Shown one piece after another: positions 23,940 to 33,606 of a stretch of 64,000 nt of DNA. The stretch comes from Begonia masoniana. Lineage: Eukaryota; Streptophyta; Magnoliopsida; Cucurbitales; Begoniaceae. The position numbers and the translations under genes were made by a program. The stretch lies in contig CM039506.1 in the NCBI GenBank assembly GCA_022432975.1, positions 786,671-850,670 of the forward strand. Reading direction: 5' to 3'. Every line of letters begins with the position of its first letter. Position 1 is the first letter of the stretch. The notes under the pieces are model-generated. The model saw only the letters and a list, made by a program, of their open reading frames with translations, searched no databases and had not been told where the DNA came from.

Positions 23940-24410
23940 TACTTTGCTTTGCTTTGCTTTGCTATAAACTGTATACCGATTGCTTTACTTTGCTTTGCTA
24001 TAAACTATATACCGATTTCTTTACTTTGCTTTGCTATAAACTGTATACCAATTGCTTTACTTTGCTTTGCTATAAACTGTATACCGATGGCCATTTAAAC
24101 TATATACCGAAGGGTCATTTAAACTGTATACCGAAGGGTCATTTAAACTATATACCGAAGGGTCATTTAAACTGTATACCGAAGGGTCATTTAAACTGTA
24201 TACCGAAGGGTCATTTAAACTGTATACCGAAGGGTCATTTAAACTATATACCGAAGGGTCATTTAAACTGTATACCGAAGGGTCATTTAAACTGTATACC
24301 GATTGCTTTACTTTGCTTTGCTATAAACTATATACCGATTTCTTTACTTTACTTTACTATAAACTGTATACCGATGGGCCATTTAAACTATATACCGAAG
24401 GGTCATTCTT
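23940..24410 (+). repeat. Compound 36-bp and 24-bp minisatellite in the left LTR
   Basis: Units of 36 bp (ttgctttactttgctttgc then tataaactgtataccga) are followed by 24-bp units (agggtcatttaaactgtata then ccga). The order is about four of the 36-bp type, about nine of the 24-bp type, two 36-bp and two 24-bp. Both units share aaactgtataccga. Because both lengths are multiples of 3, open frames of up to 169 codons run through it in two frames with periodic sequence such as CIPKGHLN. That is a product of the repeat and not evidence of a protein. Confidence 0.93.
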
Positions 24411-25680
24411 TCTTTGCATTTACTTTAAAACGTCGTGCGGAAATTCGTTTTCATGACATTTAAAACACGTGATGCATGAACAGTTAATCAACGGAAAGTA
24501 AACAAACAACATACATATCAACAAGACAATACAACAAAACCTATAAACAGCTAACATAACTACCCACCTAAACAACATAAAACAAGGAACCCTCAAGGAT
24601 CCTTGATACGACGACGAGGTATGGTGTAGACCTTTCGGTCAAACAAGTCACGAGAACTTACCTCGTGCACGCTGCAATCCAAGCTTCGTCCACGAGCACT
24701 GTTTACCTAAGCAATTTACAAGAATTGACGTTAAAACGCTTTGAGTTAATAAACGTCCAAATTGTCAAAAACCTAACTAAAGAAATTCCTTAAGTTCTAA
24801 TCCAATTTATCGAGCTATTTATTTGAACAATTCACGCCCGGCACCTAAATTCTCAATTTACGAGCTTTTCTGAAAATCCTAAAATTCTCGGATTTTAAAC
24901 TTTTTTTTCACGAATTGATCAAACTTCGTCCAATAACGTTCAATACGTCCTTTATATCGTTAATTACTATAAACCTATAAATTTCGGACCCTAATTTGGG
25001 TTCGGTAAAAACCGACCCGAAACTTCGAACGCGCGTAACTTTCGCGTCGGTTATCGGAATCGAACGATTCCAGCGGCCACGCGCTCCACTAACAACCTAT
25101 TTAATCTGCCAAAAGTAATTTTAAAACAATCGACCGTAGATAGGTCAATTGCAGCAAAACCCGAACTGCCATTACCCGGGAAATTCCCCCATTTCGATTT
25201 TTCATCAATTCACACTAATTTTCTCACCAATCAATCCCTCTTATACCTAATTAACATAAACTAACCAAAATTTAGATGTTATTCACCGAAAACCCGAAAT
25301 CCCCAATTCGGGATTCCCTGTTTTCGGCCCAAATGGCACACCAACGCTCGGCAATCATTGCCGACTTGAACCTCGGCAAGACTACGCCGAGAACAGCCAC
25401 AAAGGGTCGGCGATCGGAGCTCAACAGAGCTCGCCAATCCCGGCCAGAATCGAGCAAGAACAGGGAATAAACTCACCGGTTTTCGATCGGTTTTTTGCGC
25501 GGAAATGTCGAGCCGAACTCTGGCTTCAGCTCGCCGGAGTCTGCTCGTCGTCGGAGCCGCGTCGTCGTCGGAAGGATGCCGCTCGCCGTTCGCGTTCGTC
25601 GTTCGTCGCGGGTGCTCGGGTCGCGGTGAAGAAACAACACAAGGTGTTGTTTTTGTTTTTATTTATTATTAATAATAATA

Positions 25681-25690
25681 ATAATATATA
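25681..25690 (-). promoter_or_regulatory. Possible TATA element in the left LTR
   Basis: On the minus strand the block reads TATATATTAT, followed downstream by a GC-rich leader-like stretch. Its place between U3 and the CpG-rich block fits a promoter, but the region is simply A/T-rich (aataataataata), so this is weak. The equivalent block is missing from the truncated right LTR. Confidence 0.3.
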
Positions 25691-26036
25691 ATAATAAACT
25701 AAGATTAATTAATCCTCGTTTATCGTTTTTCCGACCATTTCGAATTTCTTATTTCGCCAATAAATCCAACTTATTATCTGGGTTCTATTAAAACTGTCCG
25801 TTCGCAATCGGACCTCGTTTACTATTTTTACTAAAATATATTACGAAAAGCGTATTTACTCGGAATATATCGATATTATTCTGAAAATTCTCTAAATTTC
25901 TTTAAAATCCCTATAATTGTTAGGATCGTCATGACGCTTTCTCTTCGTAAAACGGACCTGATTTGACATATTTACAAAAATGTCATATATAATATAATAA
26001 TAATATTTTCAAAATCCGTACGAGCCGGATATTACA

Positions 26037-26051
26037 TTCTACCCTCCTTAT
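26037..26051 (-). other. Polypurine tract
   Basis: The minus strand reads ATAAGGAGGGTAGAA directly before the LTR start TGTAATATCC. This is the usual position and composition for the primer of plus-strand DNA synthesis in gypsy elements. Just upstream, a ttttgtggacaaaatct-type stretch resembles the normal end of a gypsy pol frame, suggesting that the very end of the coding region survives. Confidence 0.75.
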
Positions 26052-27689
26052 TCAGATTTTGTCCACAAAATTTGCCACAGCTTATAGTTCTTGACATTAC
26101 GTCTCCTGTCTCGTGCATCTTTACTTTGGTTAATCGTCTGTACTTACGGTCCTTTTCGTGGTTCTAAACCAACATCCTACTATATTCTCCAACATAGGCC
26201 CCAAATTCGTATTTCTTACTTTCGATTTGATCGCACACGTCCTCTCTCACGTACTAAGCATAATCCAAACTCTCAAATCTCAATTAATTAACCCGACAAC
26301 ATATTTGTCACTTCAACACTTGCGAATGTACCAACTTTCAACTTTCACTTAACCACTCGCTAATTAAATCTCTTAGTATAATAACTTCAAAATTCATTCT
26401 TTATCAACGTCTTTCTTCTGCTGTCCCTTTAGGTCAGAACTATACCTAGGCTTCCTAACGCCAGTCAAATTGAATGCCTTCAATCTCCTCCAATTTCTGG
26501 ACTGTAACCCATATTTTAACGGAATTCCTTCAATCCTACCCATAATCGGGATACACACCAGCCGAGGTTCCTACATTAACTTCCTAATCATAGTCTTCAT
26601 TTTCAGTTTACGCATCAAATTGTACCAAATCTCTAAGTCTTGATCAAATAACCTCTAACTGTGTACCTGTCACCTGACGTCCTGAGCACGCGTTGGTTTG
26701 CATTTAGCCACCCAAACATTAAACTCTCTCTCACTTATTAATTTGTTTCTACTAAAGATTGTCTCTTATCCTCAATCCTCGCAATAACTTCAACTTTCCG
26801 ACATCATTCGCGTTGACCATCGTTCAAGGACTCATAACAACACCCAAGTTGCAATCCAAACTCCCCTTTATTTTCAACTTCAATTCCGCGAATTAAGTCC
26901 CTTTCGTTCCTAACTTCCTTAAATCTTGTGTCTATCGAACACGTACTTAATTACTTCACGCTCTCGAAGCCTTCTCAAATTATTTATTCTAACGCTAAAT
27001 TTCTATTACACTCCAACCTTATTCACCTATTGGTCATAACAATTTCTTTATAAACATCAGAGTTGCAAAACTAGCCTCACAAATCATTTTGTTGGCCTTA
27101 ACTCTAGTTTCCCGAGTGTACATTTCCCTAGTAATGTGCCCACAGAACTTCCCATCAACAGTATCCAAACCGTACACTTCCTTGGGCACCTCGCGGTTCC
27201 TAATAAATTCTCAATTAATTTTTTTTTGTGTTGCTACACTTTACAACGATGTCCTTAGAATACCTTGTCTCGATGGGTCAAACCAGAAGCTAAAGTCGCT
27301 AACCACTTAGGATCTTTGTCCCATTGTAGCGATGATCATTTAACCATCTTGTCTCACTCTGAACTACCTTTATGAGTTCTATCGCTAAGTCACTAATTGA
27401 CTTTCCTTTACTACATACGCTACATTCATTTGTTTAACTCAATTCCTTGTCAACTCTAAGCACAATTGAATCACAAGATTTCTGCCATAAATTCACTCTA
27501 ATTATTACTAAACCTTAAGTGCACAAACTTCGTTGATTAAATCGAACTAATCCTACTAACGTAGAACGATACTTCTATATGGCGTTTATTGTTATATGTG
27601 TGTCCTATTGTCTTCTCTTCGGGGTTTGCCTAGTAATTCATCTTACTCATCTATTATTCTCTTCCTTACTAATTTCAGTTCTAAATATT
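26052..27689 (-). mobile_element. Internal region without recognisable pol
   Basis: I read both strands for protease, RT, RNase H and integrase motifs and found none. The longest open frames are under 75 codons. The stretch is C- and T-rich on the plus strand and looks like diverged non-coding or heavily decayed sequence. It sits where pol should be between gag and the PPT, and is too short (1.6 kb) for a full pol of about 3 kb. Confidence 0.6.
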
Positions 27690-28828
27690 TTATCTATCAT
27701 ATGCATACCGATGTACAGGTAATAAAAAAATAATACCTGCAATTGTAGAAGGCTGGGCCCCATCGTCGGCGTTGTCAGGCTCGATGAATGCAAGACCCTC
27801 GGTACAACTTTTCTTTGATCCATGCCATGTTGATCTCTGCCTGATTGATCTCGACCTCGATTTGGGCAGTCTTTAACAAAATGGCCTGGTTCTCCACACC
27901 AATAGCACACATTCATGCCTACTCTGCACTGTCCCCTGTGCTCCCTCTGACATTTAGGGCAAAGAGGTAACCGAGAAGCACCTTGTACCTGCTTGCCTTT
28001 CCCTCGATCGTTGCCTCCCTCTAGAAGGCCTTTTAACGTCTCTTTGTTGTTGTTGCTGTTGCTGTGCTCTCGGCTGCCAGTCTTGATTCTGGGTCTGAGG
28101 ATGGAGCTCACGAAAGAAGCCCTTAGCCGGCTCCCTCGGTCTAACACAAGTAGCTCTGGCGGCCTCAATATCCAAAGCCCTAGCTGTGATGTCAGAATAT
28201 GGTACATCGATAATACTTGATACAACAACGTGCATCCGGATCTCTGAATTAAGGCCCTCCATAAACTGGTGTACCTTCTCCTCGTTATCGCTGACAAGGC
28301 GAGGTGCAAATCGCGACAAGGCCTCAAACTTCCGGATATACTCTGCAACTGAAACCGGTTTGTTTCAGCTGCGTGAACTCATTCCTCTTGGCCACTCTCA
28401 CTGTGCGGCTGAAATACTTATCGAAGCAATAGAAACTTGAAACCGATCCCAAGTCATAACTGATACATCCGTCGTCGACTTGATCGAGTCCCACCAGAAA
28501 ACGGGCATCCATCGCCAAGTGAAAGGTAGCATAAGCCACCTGCTCCCGTTGCCGACCTCTGCATAACTCAGCATATCTTTCCATCACCCGGATCCATTCC
28601 TCGGCACGTGTCGGATCCGACGATTGACCGTCGAATACTGGAGGCCGCAGGCTTTGGAACTTTTGCATACCCTGATTACCAGGACTACAAGTCTTGGGCC
28701 CTCTGATTCTCTCGGTTCACTCAAGTCCGTAATTTGTTGTGCTTGCCGGTCCATATGCTGAGACTGGCGGTCCAACAATTTCGTAAGTCGATCCATCGCG
28801 TCGTCTCTAGATCCCTTCCTCGAACCAT
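27690..28828 (-). pseudogene. Decayed gypsy gag with intact-looking CCHC zinc knuckle
   Basis: The probable start is the ATG at 28828 (MVRGRDLETT). A frameshift leads to MDRLTKLLDRQSQHMDRQAQ at about 28740-28796, and another to RPPVFDGQSSDPTRAEEWIR at about 28590-28650, the start of the gag retrotransposon domain. Next come KRNEFTQLKQTG near 28360 and MSRFAPRLVSDNEEKVHQF at 28263-28319. A glutamine run follows near 28050-28068, then KCQREHRGQCRVG near 27930 and the knuckle CYWCGEPGHFVKDCP at 27865-27909 (C-X2-C-X4-H-X4-C complete). After it GRDQSGRDQ leads to a decayed protease junction. I count at least four frameshifts. Gag would package element RNA. Some shifts may be sequencing errors because the contig ends at the gap at 32181. 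Confidence 0.88.
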
Positions 28829-28979
28829 ATCTATAAAACTCCTATAAAATTTAAACAAATAATCTCTAAGAAACAAAATCAAATAAAGCTGGTAAACAGA
28901 ATTACAGTTGGATGAGGATGTCACGCGTAGTTTCGCTGTGCAGTCGAGCAGTCTACAGAATCGATTTTAAAACCCGGGG
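28829..28979 (-). mobile_element. Leader between PBS and gag
   Basis: A short untranslated leader of the minus-strand element. I see no feature in it beyond an A/T-rich stretch directly upstream of the gag start. Confidence 0.6.
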
Positions 28980-28992
28980 GCTCTGATACCCA
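28980..28992 (-). other. Primer-binding site, tRNA-Met type
   Basis: The minus strand reads TGGGTATCAGAGC two bases after the LTR end GTTACA. It matches the tRNA-Met-type site TGGTATCAGAGC with one extra G. This fixes the element as minus-strand and the right LTR as its 5' LTR. Confidence 0.88.
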
Positions 28993-28994
28993 AC

Positions 28995-31640
28995 TGTAAC
29001 GGACCCTCATTACTATTCCTAAGTTCCGTACGAAATTTTCTTTTGCCCGTTTACTTACTATAAGTGGAAAACAAATTAATAAACGTTTTTTTAATAACAA
29101 TTCTTCTTTCTTTTATCACCTAAATATAACTTCAAAATCTACACCTAACGCCCTTCTATACCATTTCATAATACAAATTTTGCTACATAAGCAAATCATA
29201 CTTTTTCAAATACATTCAACGTATACACGCTCTATACTCGAACGACTCGGGACATAGTTAAATAAAACACGTTTTCACGAAAACAAACTGCGTGGTTACG
29301 TTTAAAACTATTCAAATCCTCTGTTCAAAACAAATACCAAGCCGTTCCAGCAATACCATTTTTTAAACGTTTCAACACATAAAACGATAAACTGTAATTC
29401 GACAGACCAAGCATCCTAATATGTTCATTTCAGGTTTTCCCAACAGCCCATCCATAACAACCAAAAACATTCAAAACATTTTCATAACATTGAATTTAAA
29501 TAGCCAAACAGTTCCCGAATTTCAAAACAAATGTCATACCTAACTCTAAAATATCTTTACCATTCATAAAACTCAAATACCCCAAGAGACCCTCAAAAAA
29601 AAACCTATACATACGTCCCAACGGGTCAGATGAACCTGACTGCGCAACACCACCGCAAACCCATCCATCCGTCAACTGCCTCAGCATCAGAAGGAGGAAG
29701 CTCGTTCCTCACATGTTCACGTAAACACCTACACTCAGACAGCCATTTATGAGATAAAAATCCAGGAAGCTCTAGTACATGCAAAGCATGCGGCGCTACG
29801 CCCATTCAGGAAAACATGTCAGATTTAAATCAGATTACAGATTCATGTCTTTCTTTGCTTTGCTTTGCTTTGCTATAAACTGTATACCGATTGCTTTACT
29901 TTGCTTTGCTATAAACTGTATACCGATTGCTTTACTTTGCTTTGCTATAAACTGTATACCGATTGCTTTACTTTGCTTTGCTATAAACTGTATACCGATG
30001 GGCCATTTAAACTATATACCGAAGGGTCATTTAAACTGTATACCGAAGGGTCATTTAAACTGTATACCGAAGGGTCATTTAAACTGTATACCGAAGGGTC
30101 ATTTAAACTGTATACCGAAGGGTCATTTAAACTATATACCGAAGGGTCATTTAAACTGTATACCGAAGGGTCATTTAAACTGTATACCGATTGCTTTACT
30201 TTGCTTTGCTATAAACTGTATACCGATTGCTTTACTTTGCTTTGCTATAAACTGTATACCGATTGCTTTACTTTGCTTTGCTATAAACTGTATACCGAAG
30301 GGTCATTTAAACTGTATACCGAAGGGTCATTTAAACTGTATACCGAAGGGTCATTTAAACTGTATACCGAAGGGTCATTCTGTCTTTGCCTTTACTTAAA
30401 AACGTGTTTGCGCAAATTGTTTTCAGACATTTAAAACACGTGATGCATGAACAGCTTAATCAAATGGAAGTAAACAAACAACATACATATCAACAAGACA
30501 AGTACAACAAAACCTTAAACGCTAACATAACTACCCAAACCTAAACAACAAAACCAGGAACCTCAAGGATTCCTTGATACGACGACGAGGTTGGTGTGTA
30601 GACCTTTCGGTCAAACAAGTCACGAGAACTTAACCTCGTGCACGATGCAATCCAAGTTCGTCCACGAGCATGTTTACCTAAGCAATTACAAAGAATTGAC
30701 GTTTAAAACGCGTTTTGAGTTAATAAACGTCAAATGTCAAAAACTTAACTAAGAAATTCCTTAAAGTTCTAATCCAATTTATCGAGTATTTATTGAACAA
30801 TTCCGACCGGCACCTAAATTCTCCATTTAGAGCTTTTCTGAAAAAATCCTAAAATTCTCGGATTTTAACTTTTTCAGAATGAGCAAACTTCGTCCAATAA
30901 GTTAAATACGTCCTTTATATCGTTAATTACTATAAACCTATCAATGCGGACCCTAATTTGGGTTCGGTAAAACCGACCCGAAACTTCGAACGTGCGTAAC
31001 TTCGCGTCCGGTTACGGAATCGAACGATTCCGCGGCCACGCGCTCCATAACAACCGTATTTTATTGCCAAAAGTCATTTTAAAACAATCGACCGTAAGAT
31101 AGGTCAATTGCAGCAAACCCGAACTGCCATAACCCGGGAAATTACCATTTCGATTTTTCATCAATTCACACTATTTCTCCCCAATCAAGCCATCTTATAC
31201 CTAATTAACATAAACTAACCAAAATTTAGATGTATTCACCGAAACCCCGAAATCCCCAATTGGGATCCCTGTTTCGGCCCAAATTGGGCAACCAACGCGC
31301 GGCAATCAGTGCCGACTTGACCTCGGCCGAAGTCAAACTACGCCGAGAACAGCCGACAATAGGGTCGGCGATCGGAGCTCAACAGAGCTCGCCAATCCGG
31401 CCAGAAATCGAGCAAAAGAACAGGGAATAAACCACGGTTTGCGAATCGGGTTTTTGCGCGGAAATGTCGAGCCGAACTCTGGCTTCAGCTCGCCGGAGTC
31501 TGCTCGTCGTTCGGGAAGCCGCGTCGTAGTCGGAAAGGTGCCGCTCGCGTTCGCGTTTCGTCGCGCGCGGGTTGCTAGGGTCGCGGTGACGAAACAACAC
31601 AATGTGTTGTTTTGTTTTTAATTTATTTATAATTTTAAAT
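28995..31640 (-). mobile_element. Right (5') LTR of the family B element, truncated
   Basis: It starts TGTAACGGACCC and aligns with 23078 to about 25655 through the same blocks: the 36/24-bp minisatellite, tcctaatttgggttcggta, the CpG-rich stretch and a gaaacaacaca block near 31593. Similarity stops near 31620-31640 in A/T-rich sequence, so about 380 bp of U3 are missing. Compared with its partner it shows many one-base indels, often in homopolymers, and several extra minisatellite units. Confidence 0.85.
29850..30385 (+). repeat. Compound 36-bp and 24-bp minisatellite in the right LTR
   Basis: The unit types match 23940-24410, but here the order is about four 36-bp units, eight 24-bp units, three 36-bp units and four 24-bp units. 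The units are more uniform than in the left LTR. The difference shows change in copy number or sequence exchange after insertion. Open frames of 189 and 206 codons through it are repeat artefacts. Confidence 0.93.
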
Positions 31641-31669
31641 TTTTAAAATTTTTTAAATAGTTCTTCTTT

Positions 31670-31960
31670 TGTTATAACTCACCCTGTAGAGAAGACAACA
31701 TATAGGTGTAAAGAGGTTTTCCGATGGAAGGAATGGCCCGTGATAAAGGGAACAACACAAGGAACTTCGTGAGGACCCCAATGTCCTAATTGCCCGAAGG
31801 ATCATTATGTCGATGCAGCTTAGGCACAAAGTAGGTGCTTTCGATGTGGTGGTATTTGCCACATGTCCAGAAGATTGCCCGCAGCCAGGCAGAGATCAAT
31901 CGGGCAGAGATCAGAAAAAATGTTACACCGAAGATGCTTACCCAACTGGAATGAGGAAAC
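31670..31960 (+). pseudogene. Gypsy gag remnant with broken zinc knuckle
   Basis: On the plus strand, a basic stretch is followed by a CPNC-type block near 31780 and by CFRCGGICHMSR at 31836-31871. An extra A then shifts the frame so that the last cysteine of the C-X2-C-X4-H-X4-C knuckle is read in another frame (tgc at 31876-31878). A GRDQSGRDQKK-like tail follows. The order is that of the gag C-terminus of the neighbouring family B element, but the strand is opposite. It therefore belongs to another element, probably the one whose LTR is 32281-35831. The flanking 31641-31669 and 31961-32180 hold nothing I can identify. Confidence 0.75.
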
Positions 31961-32180
31961 TTTCCCGACCTACGCTTTTTTAAGGTAGAATTTTAATTCT
32001 CAACAGTTATGGAAATTAAAACATTAGAGTGCGAAGATGTATATAGAATAAGGATTTGACTGTTATTGTGCGATATATCAAAGGAGGTTGGAATAGAGGA
32101 AAAAGGCCATAGTAGGAGTTGGATAAGAAGATTCTTAGTGAACTTCGACGAAAGGACTGTGGTTAAAATCATCGCTAGAC

Positions 32181-32280
32181 NNNNNNNNNNNNNNNNNNNN
32201 NNNNNNNNNNNNNNNNNNNNNNNNNNNNNNNNNNNNNNNNNNNNNNNNNNNNNNNNNNNNNNNNNNNNNNNNNNNNNNNN
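32181..32280. other. Assembly gap, 100 N
   Basis: Exactly 100 N. It separates the plus-strand gag remnant from the plus-strand LTR at 32281-35831 and hides that LTR's 5' end. The order and orientation of the contigs on either side are therefore not proved by this sequence. Confidence 0.99.
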
Positions 32281-33000
32281 TTGGAATCCAAGAATAGTAA
32301 TGTCAATCCAAATCGATTCTGGACATTTTAAGTAACCAACTCAGATTTAATCGATAGTTGAACCTGTTTGTTTTATTCTGGGATTCAGATTCTGCATAGT
32401 CTAGCAAACAAGGATCGGGAAGGCTTAGCTATTAAACCGTGTAGGGATAAATTGAGATTAGAACTATTAGGATTTTTGTTTTAACTACTGCAATGTAAAC
32501 GTTTTAGGTGAAGAAGTTTGAAGAGAAAGGAATTCAGGTGCTAAGGACACCCAGGTAAGTGAATGTATAGGTTTCTCGGTCATTAGACCCTACATCAAGG
32601 GATGCTATGTAGAGTATTATATGATGACTAGAAACTCCCTAGGCTGATGTTAGTGTTCTGATGATGTTAGTTTCAAAAGTTATTCCATGATGATTAATGC
32701 TCTGTTCTGTAGCGAGAGTGAGTTAAGAATTTCCATATTCATGCCTTTTCAATATCTTAGCACATGGAAAAACGTTTTGAATTGAAAGCATTTTTCTCAT
32801 GAACAAGATAAGATGATAAAATCTCTGCAACGTGGTTGAGTGAGGGTTGGGGGTGGTTCGGCGTATGTCACAATCCGGAGAAGGACATATGAATACGACC
32901 CGCAGGTAGGGCCATGATCAAATCACGTCGGGGACCCCCTTTACGGCACAAATCCCTCTCAATCCAAACAAACAAATAGAATATGACCTGAAACATGAAT

Positions 33001-33075
33001 GATGAAATGAATGATGAATATGATCCATGACTATGGATGATGAAATGAATGATGAATATGATCCATGACTATGGA
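33001..33075 (+). repeat. 35-bp tandem duplication
   Basis: The unit gatgaaatgaatgatgaata then tgatccatgactatg occurs at 33001 and again at 33036, with a partial third copy. The solo LTR at 14517-17087 has a more irregular version (runs of ttcatcattcat) at about 15835-15925 on the other strand. Confidence 0.85.
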
Positions 33076-33606
33076 TGATGAAGGAAAGATGAAATGATCT
33101 TGATTCTGAATGACAATATAAACACGAATATGAACCAGAACTGATTTGAGCATGTTTTCTCTGAATTGCATTCAGGAACTCGTGATAGTGTTCCTAACTA
33201 AGAATTTAGGATATAGTTTAAACTTAGATATAGCTGACGGTTTTTCCGGTGAGGGACTCAAGTTGATGAGGAAGTCTAACGCTTGGCTGCCGGAGGATGC
33301 TCAGTGTGACAGGGAAGGCGGGAGAGGCGCATAAGTTCCTGGTTAATGCTCATTAGTAAGTAAGAAAAGTTTACGGGAACAAAATATTAATTAGAATAGA
33401 ATTTCCTATAGTATGAGACTTGGATTTGAAGGGGCTTGTCTTTAGAGTCTGAATATGATTTTAAAGTTTAATGGATGATCTATTGCTTAAGTCTTCCGCT
33501 ATATACATTCTGGAGTGAGTTTGTGATCTGTCCTGTTGAATGAAGTTCATTCGGGATTCCGTACTGTTTTCTATCGATGAAATTGTAAGCTCATAGAGAA
33601 ATCATC

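Larger units (their letters stand above)
23078..26036 (-). mobile_element. Left (3') LTR of the family B element, 2959 bp
   Basis: It starts TGTAACGACCC against the satellite and ends GCCGGATATTACA against the polypurine tract. Blocks of note are the tandem repeats at 23940-24410, a shared aaaatctcagtaagc segment near 23850 and a CpG-rich stretch at 25270-25640 with GTCGTCG repeats. A TATA-like A/T block follows at 25.67-25.70 kb. The small open frames on both strands over the CpG-rich stretch mirror each other and are not convincing. About 380 bp at its right end (from about 25655) have no partner in the right LTR. Confidence 0.9.
23078..31640 (-). mobile_element. Ty3/gypsy element with gag only (no recognisable pol), family B
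   Basis: The left LTR (23078-26036) and right LTR (28995-about 31640) are direct repeats beginning TGTAACG. On the minus strand the order is right (5') LTR, PBS at 28980-28992, gag 28828-27690, 1.6 kb without recognisable domains, PPT 26037-26051, left (3') LTR. The 5' LTR is cut at about 31640, where its U3 is replaced by other sequence. It would therefore lack most of its promoter, and no right target duplication can be found. With gag present and no PR, RT, RNase H or integrase, it resembles non-autonomous gag-carrying LTR elements. The alternative is a coding element with an internal pol deletion. Confidence 0.85.

Noticed and set aside
23954..24463. Open frames of 169 codons here and of 189-206 codons at 29779-30434, with repeated CIPKGHLN or LYTEGSFK residues
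   Set aside because: They exist only because the 24-bp and 36-bp repeat units are multiples of 3 and lack stops in two frames. The same DNA is read in overlapping frames, and it lies in an LTR on the strand opposite to the element's gag.
25272..25476. Mirror open frames on both strands of the CpG-rich LTR block
   Set aside because: GC-rich sequence with few stops gives frames on both strands. The equivalent stretch in the right LTR (31230-31621) does not keep the same frames.
31961..32180. Plus-strand text reading EEKGHSRSWIRRFLVNFDE as a possible gene
   Set aside because: It is short, runs into the gap, matches no domain I know, and lies between gag and LTR of a decayed element. It may be pol-end or leader sequence but I cannot support either.
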